Assembly (NCBI GenBank): GCA_021811865.1
Contig: JAKAQB010000120.1
Location: 1 to 7,558 of the forward strand
Length of the DNA stretch: 7,558 nucleotides
Direction: 5' to 3'
Origin: Actinomycetes bacterium
GTDB lineage: Bacteria; Actinomycetota; Acidimicrobiia; Acidimicrobiales; Palsa-688
Under the pieces are notes generated by a model. That model was not told where the DNA came from. It made no database searches and saw only the letters and a list, made by a program, of their open reading frames with translations. The position numbers and the translations under genes are program-made. Shown piece by piece: positions 5,302 to 7,558 of the stretch. The number at the start of each line of letters is the position of its first letter. Position 1 is the stretch's first letter.

Positions 5302-6477
5302 GTGACGGTCCTCCACGCCCTCGGTCACGCCCTCGAGGTCGCCGGCGGGATGGCCTGGCAGATCGCCTGGTCCCTCATCCTCGGCTTCACCCTCTCCGCC
5401 ATCGTCCAGGCACTCGTGCGCAAGGCCACCATCAGCCGCCTGCTCGGCGACCGCCGACCGAAGACCCTCGCCGTCGCCTCCGGGCTCGGGATCGCCAGCT
5501 CGTCGTGCTCCTACGCGGCGGTGGCGCTCGCCCGCTCGCTGTTCCGAAAGGGCGCCGACTTCGTCGCCGCCATGACCTTCGAGATCGCCTCGACCAACCT
5601 GGTCATCGAGCTCGGCATCATCATGGCCCTCCTGCTCGGCTGGCAGTTCACCTTGGCCGAGTTCGTCGGCGGACCGATCATGATCGTCCTCGTTGCCGTG
5701 GGCTTCCGCCTCGTGCTCCGCCAGCGGCTGCTCGACGAGGCCCGCCGCCAGTCCGACCGGGGGCTGGCCGGCCAGATGGAAGGCCACGCGGCCATGGACA
5801 TGTCGATCACCGAAGGCGGCAGCCTGTGGCGGCGGCTGCGCTCAGCGAACGGGCGCACCTCGGTGTCGCACATCTTCGTCATGGAGTGGGCGGCGGTGCT
5901 GCGTGACGTGGTCGGCGGGCTGCTCTTGGCCGGCGCCCTCGGCGCCTGGGTTCCCGACAGCTTCTGGCGTCACCTGTTCTTCGCCGGTCACCCGCTGGCG
6001 GCCAAGATCTGGGGGCCGCTCATCGGGCCGGTCATCTCGGTCTTCGGCTTCGTCTGCTCGATCGGGAACGTCCCGCTCGCCGCGGTGCTGTGGAACGGCG
6101 GGATCAGCTTCGGGGGCGTCGTGGCCTTCATCTTCGCCGACTTGATCATCATCCCGATCCTGCTCATCTACCGCAAGTACTACGGGACGAAGATGACGCT
6201 TGTCATCTTGGGCGTCTTCTACGTCACGATGGCGCTGGCCGGCTACGCGGTCGAGCTCCTCTTCGGCGCCGCCGGGCTCGTGCCCACCACCCGCAACGCC
6301 ACGGTCCTCCGCCCGAGCATCACCTGGGACTACACGACGATCCTCAACATCGTCTTCTTCGCCCTCGCCGGAGCCCTCGTATGGCGGTTCTTCAGAACCG
6401 GCGGCCGCCAGATGCTCGGGATGATGGGCGGCGCGCCCGCGGGTGTCGATGCCGACAGAGAGAACCACCACCACTGA
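5302..6477 (+). CDS. Permease of the DUF318/ArsP-like family, with Met/His-rich C-terminal tail
   Basis: A 391-residue integral membrane protein with about eight to nine hydrophobic segments (near 14-38, 57-80, 97-117, 122-140, 194-216, 236-258, 268-290, 297-325, 345-364). The two halves each have a Cys-Ser signature at the start of a helix: SSSCSYAAVALA (Cys69) and VCSIGNVPLAAVLW (Cys252), the pattern of PF03773 permeases, which include the organoarsenical exporter ArsP. A cytoplasmic-type loop (141-190) contains MEGHAAMDM, and the tail holds MLGMMGG (371-377) and ends in three His (389-391), both potential metal-binding patches. GTG 5302 is chosen because GGAGG (5291-5295) lies 6 nt upstream; an in-frame ATG at 5221 lies inside csoR with no such signal. 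It follows csoR by 19 bases, so copper (or another soft metal) is the likely substrate class, but this is inferred. Confidence 0.85.
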   Translation: MTVLHALGHALEVAGGMAWQIAWSLILGFTLSAIVQALVRKATISRLLGDRRPKTLAVASGLGIASSSCSYAAVALARSLFRKGADFVAAMTFEIASTNLVIELGIIMALLLGWQFTLAEFVGGPIMIVLVAVGFRLVLRQRLLDEARRQSDRGLAGQMEGHAAMDMSITEGGSLWRRLRSANGRTSVSHIFVMEWAAVLRDVVGGLLLAGALGAWVPDSFWRHLFFAGHPLAAKIWGPLIGPVISVFGFVCSIGNVPLAAVLWNGGISFGGVVAFIFADLIIIPILLIYRKYYGTKMTLVILGVFYVTMALAGYAVELLFGAAGLVPTTRNATVLRPSITWDYTTILNIVFFALAGALVWRFFRTGGRQMLGMMGGAPAGVDADRENHHH

Positions 6478-6587
6478 GGCATCGAGGCCCGGCTGCACTC
6501 ATCTTTGACCTGATCGGCACAAGGGCGGAGCCACCCGACTTGCAAGGCGAAGACGGTAGACAATCACCGATGCGTCCTCGTCGTGGA

Positions 6588-6608
6588 GTTTCTCGGGGCC
6601 TGGCGCGC
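6588..6608 (+). repeat. Segment whose two halves recur beyond the antitoxin
   Basis: GTTTCTCGGGG (6588-6598) recurs at 7525-7535, and GCCTGGCGCGC (6598-6608) recurs at 7511-7521. The two 11-mers are adjacent here but in the opposite order, 3 bases apart, downstream of the toxin-antitoxin pair. They bracket roughly 900 bases including both genes. Could be a relic of rearrangement or insertion, or chance. Confidence 0.35.
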
Positions 6609-6633
6609 CCGAGCAACATTGAGTAGGGCAACC

Positions 6634-6661
6634 TGTGGGTGCCGAGAACCCCGTCCGCCCA
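6634..6661 (+). repeat. Direct repeat, copy 1
   Basis: TGTGGGTGCCGAGAACCCC (6634-6652), then one G, then TCCGCCCA (6654-6661). It matches copy 2 at 6671-6697 exactly apart from the extra G. The core GGGTGCCGAGAACCC is itself a partial palindrome (GGGTnC / GnACCC), so each copy may be a protein-binding site or weak hairpin. Confidence 0.6.
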
Positions 6662-6670
6662 GCTCAAGCG

Positions 6671-6697
6671 TGTGGGTGCCGAGAACCCCTCCGCCCA
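6671..6697 (+). repeat. Direct repeat, copy 2
   Basis: TGTGGGTGCCGAGAACCCC (6671-6689) followed directly by TCCGCCCA (6690-6697). It starts 37 bases after copy 1, about 3.5 helical turns, and is separated from it by 9 unrelated bases. A third, weaker resemblance (GCCGAGAGACC) occurs at 6824-6834. Two copies do not make a CRISPR array. Confidence 0.6.
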
Positions 6698-6965
6698 CCG
6701 CGAGCCGGCCAGCGGTACACGCGGACGAGACCGCCGAAAAGGTCGGTGCTTCGCATCCTGGCCGAGTCGACGTCGCCGGCGGTGGGAGGCTGTCGCATCG
6801 AGAGCAACGGGCGGGGGCTGTTAGCCGAGAGACCAGTGGGGCCGTTGCGCCTTGTGGTCGTCCGGCTGTACCCCCCCAGGTGAGCGGGCCGGCGCCTGAC
6901 CGCCCCTGTCGGTGTTGGCAAAGGATCCAGGAGCCGGGCGAGTCGGTCATCGTGCTTTGTCGTAG

Positions 6966-6971
6966 TACACT
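6966..6971 (+). promoter_or_regulatory. Probable -10 element giving a leaderless toxin mRNA
   Basis: TACACT fits the actinobacterial TANNNT -10 pattern. It ends 8 bases before the GTG at 6980, so transcription would begin at or within two bases of the start codon. No ribosome binding site precedes the gene, which agrees with leaderless initiation. The -35 region 17 bp upstream (TCGGTC, 6943-6948) is poor. Confidence 0.5.
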
Positions 6972-6979
6972 TATCCCGT

Positions 6980-7222
6980 GTGGAGATCCACGGGTCAGCT
7001 CGGCGCCACAACGTCGCCGACGAGGACATCGAACACGCGCTGGCCCACTCCGTCGCCTGGGCCGAACTGGGCGACGATCCACCGCGCTACCTGCTCGCCG
7101 GGCCCGACCGCGCCGGGAACCTGCTCGAGCTGGTCGTCTTGGTTCTCGGAGGAGACGAGCTGGTGATCCACGCGATGGGACTTCGACGCTCGACCGCCCA
7201 GGAGCTCTTCGGAGAGGAATGA
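6980..7222 (+). CDS. Probable toxin of a type II toxin-antitoxin pair
   Basis: An 80-residue protein beginning with GTG: MEIHGSARRHNVADEDIEHA, then a helix and a strand-rich half containing DDPPRYLLAGPDRAGNLLEL, VVLVLGGDELVIHAM and LRRSTAQELF. The order helix (after RRHNV), then several strands ending in a His/Arg-containing one, resembles small BrnT/RelE-superfamily toxins and uncharacterised actinobacterial proteins paired with RHH antitoxins; the exact family is not certain. His10, Arg41 and His65-Arg69 are candidates for functional residues, but I cannot name catalytic ones. Its stop overlaps the start of the downstream gene (TGATG), as in many toxin-first modules. Leaderless translation is likely because no Shine-Dalgarno precedes it. 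Expected activity, if the assignment holds, is RNA cleavage in the cytoplasm, which is inference from fold only. Confidence 0.6.
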   Translation: MEIHGSARRHNVADEDIEHALAHSVAWAELGDDPPRYLLAGPDRAGNLLELVVLVLGGDELVIHAMGLRRSTAQELFGEE

Positions 7223-7509
7223 TGGCCGATCAGCACACCTACGGGCACACCAAGAGCGGCGAGCCGATCACCGACGAGATGATCGAGCGGTTCGCCGAGG
7301 AAGCCGAGCGCGGCTACGAGCCTGGTCAGCTGCAGGGACGTCGTCGGGGACCTGGCCGGCCTCCGCTCGGTGACGCTGCCAAGTCGGTGGAGTCGGTGCG
7401 GCTAGAACCCGAGCTTCGCGACGAAGTCGCTCGGCGGGCACAGACCGAGGGCGTCACGGTGTCCGAGCTCATCCGCAGAGCGCTGCGCCAGTATCTGAAG
7501 AGCGCGTAG
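7222..7509 (+). CDS. Ribbon-helix-helix (CopG-like) antitoxin
   Basis: A 95-residue protein. The C-terminal part (about 55-92) reads SVESVRLEPELRDEVARRAQ then TEGVTVSELIRRALRQYL: one beta strand followed by two helices, the ribbon-helix-helix DNA-binding fold of CopG/Arc-type regulators. The N-terminal region (GHTKSGEPITDEMIERFAEE) is acidic and helical and probably neutralises the toxin; that arrangement is unusual, since many RHH antitoxins bind DNA with the N-terminus. A basic GRRRGPGRPP linker (39-48) resembles an AT-hook. ATG 7222 is preferred because GGAG (7211-7214) is 7 nt away; ATG 7219 adds one Met and is also possible. It would repress its own promoter upstream of the toxin. The name CopG refers to the fold and not to copper. 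Confidence 0.78.
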   Translation: MADQHTYGHTKSGEPITDEMIERFAEEAERGYEPGQLQGRRRGPGRPPLGDAAKSVESVRLEPELRDEVARRAQTEGVTVSELIRRALRQYLKSA

Positions 7510-7558
7510 CGCCTGGCGCGCAGCGTTTCTCGGGGGCTCCCTGAGCACCACCGTCCCG
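7510..7558 (+). other. Non-coding tail to window end
   Basis: After the antitoxin stop the sequence has GCCTGGCGCGC (7511-7521) and GTTTCTCGGGG (7525-7535), both also found at 6588-6608, and a short GCTC-CCT-GAGC hairpin (7536-7546) without a T-tract. No gene start is seen. Confidence 0.5.

Larger units (their letters stand above)
6478..6979 (+). other. Gene-free region between the copper operon and the toxin-antitoxin pair
   Basis: About 500 bases with no frame that looks like a protein; the open frames here are Arg/Pro-rich and share no coherent domain. It contains a two-copy direct repeat (6634-6697), a run of seven C (6871-6877), and a likely promoter at its right end (6966-6971). I see no tRNA, and no clear hairpin-plus-T-tract terminator for the upstream operon. 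It may include remnants of an insertion. Confidence 0.55.

Noticed and set aside
4055..5305. 416-codon plus-strand frame across copA and csoR
   Set aside because: It is the alternate frame of two confidently assigned genes and is almost entirely Ser/Pro/Arg.
6634..6697. CRISPR array
   Set aside because: There are only two repeat copies, separated by 9 bases, with no cas genes and no spacer-length intervals.
6869..6883. Another CsoR-like box, TACCCCCCCAGGTGA
   Set aside because: The right arm (AGGTGA) departs from GGGGTA at several positions; the left match comes mainly from a run of seven C.
6583..7221. Long N-terminal extension in frame with the antitoxin
   Set aside because: The extension is Arg/Pro-rich without domains, crosses the toxin gene in another frame, and the start near 7222 has a proper ribosome binding site.
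1..7557. Inverted 9-mer at the two window ends (GGGACGGTG at 1-9, CACCGTCCC at 7549-7557)
   Set aside because: Short, GC-rich and at arbitrary window boundaries; treated as chance.

Overview
The window looks like chromosomal DNA of a high-GC Gram-positive-type bacterium, most likely an actinobacterium. The sequence is visibly GC-rich, almost all codons end in G or C, GTG starts are common, and the gene families (SHOCT-type small membrane protein, DUF3105 protein, CsoR, leaderless toxin-antitoxin pair) are typical of Actinobacteria. The rusticyanin-like spacing of the cupredoxin ligands would suit an Acidimicrobiia-like lineage, but I cannot assign a genus.

Layout. Bases 1-144 (minus strand) hold the start of a small Trp-rich membrane protein, cut by the window edge. 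A divergent intergenic region (about 145-290) carries one perfect 15-bp CsoR-type copper operator, a second degenerate one, and an inverted repeat around the first. To the right on the plus strand come a possible 77-residue membrane peptide (291-524), a membrane-anchored blue copper protein with a periodic Met-Met-Gly repeat (527-1399), and a DUF3105 protein (1604-2260) whose N-terminus appears frameshifted (1407-1603). A 252-base gap (2261-2512) holds another perfect CsoR-like palindrome and a composite promoter. Then follows a tight operon: copZ copper chaperone (2513-2716), copA Cu(I) P1B-type ATPase (2716-4929), csoR copper-sensing repressor (4926-5282) and a DUF318/ArsP-like permease with a Met/His-rich tail (5302-6477). 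About 500 bases without a gene (6478-6979) contain a two-copy direct repeat. The window ends with a probable type II toxin-antitoxin pair (6980-7222 and 7222-7509) and a short non-coding tail.

How it fits together. The core is a copper-homeostasis island: CsoR should release its operators when Cu(I) binds, switching on CopZ to carry Cu(I) and CopA to export it. The outward-facing cupredoxin, with a Met-rich segment that could bind Cu(I), the DUF3105 protein, the small Trp-rich membrane protein and the permease are plausible extracytoplasmic or membrane partners. The strongest argument that they belong to one regulon is that 15-bp boxes of the form TACCC-N5-GGGTA recur upstream of each transcription unit. 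The less-described part is the combination of Met-repeat cupredoxin, DUF3105 protein and permease under an apparent shared CsoR control. The toxin-antitoxin pair appears unrelated accessory DNA.
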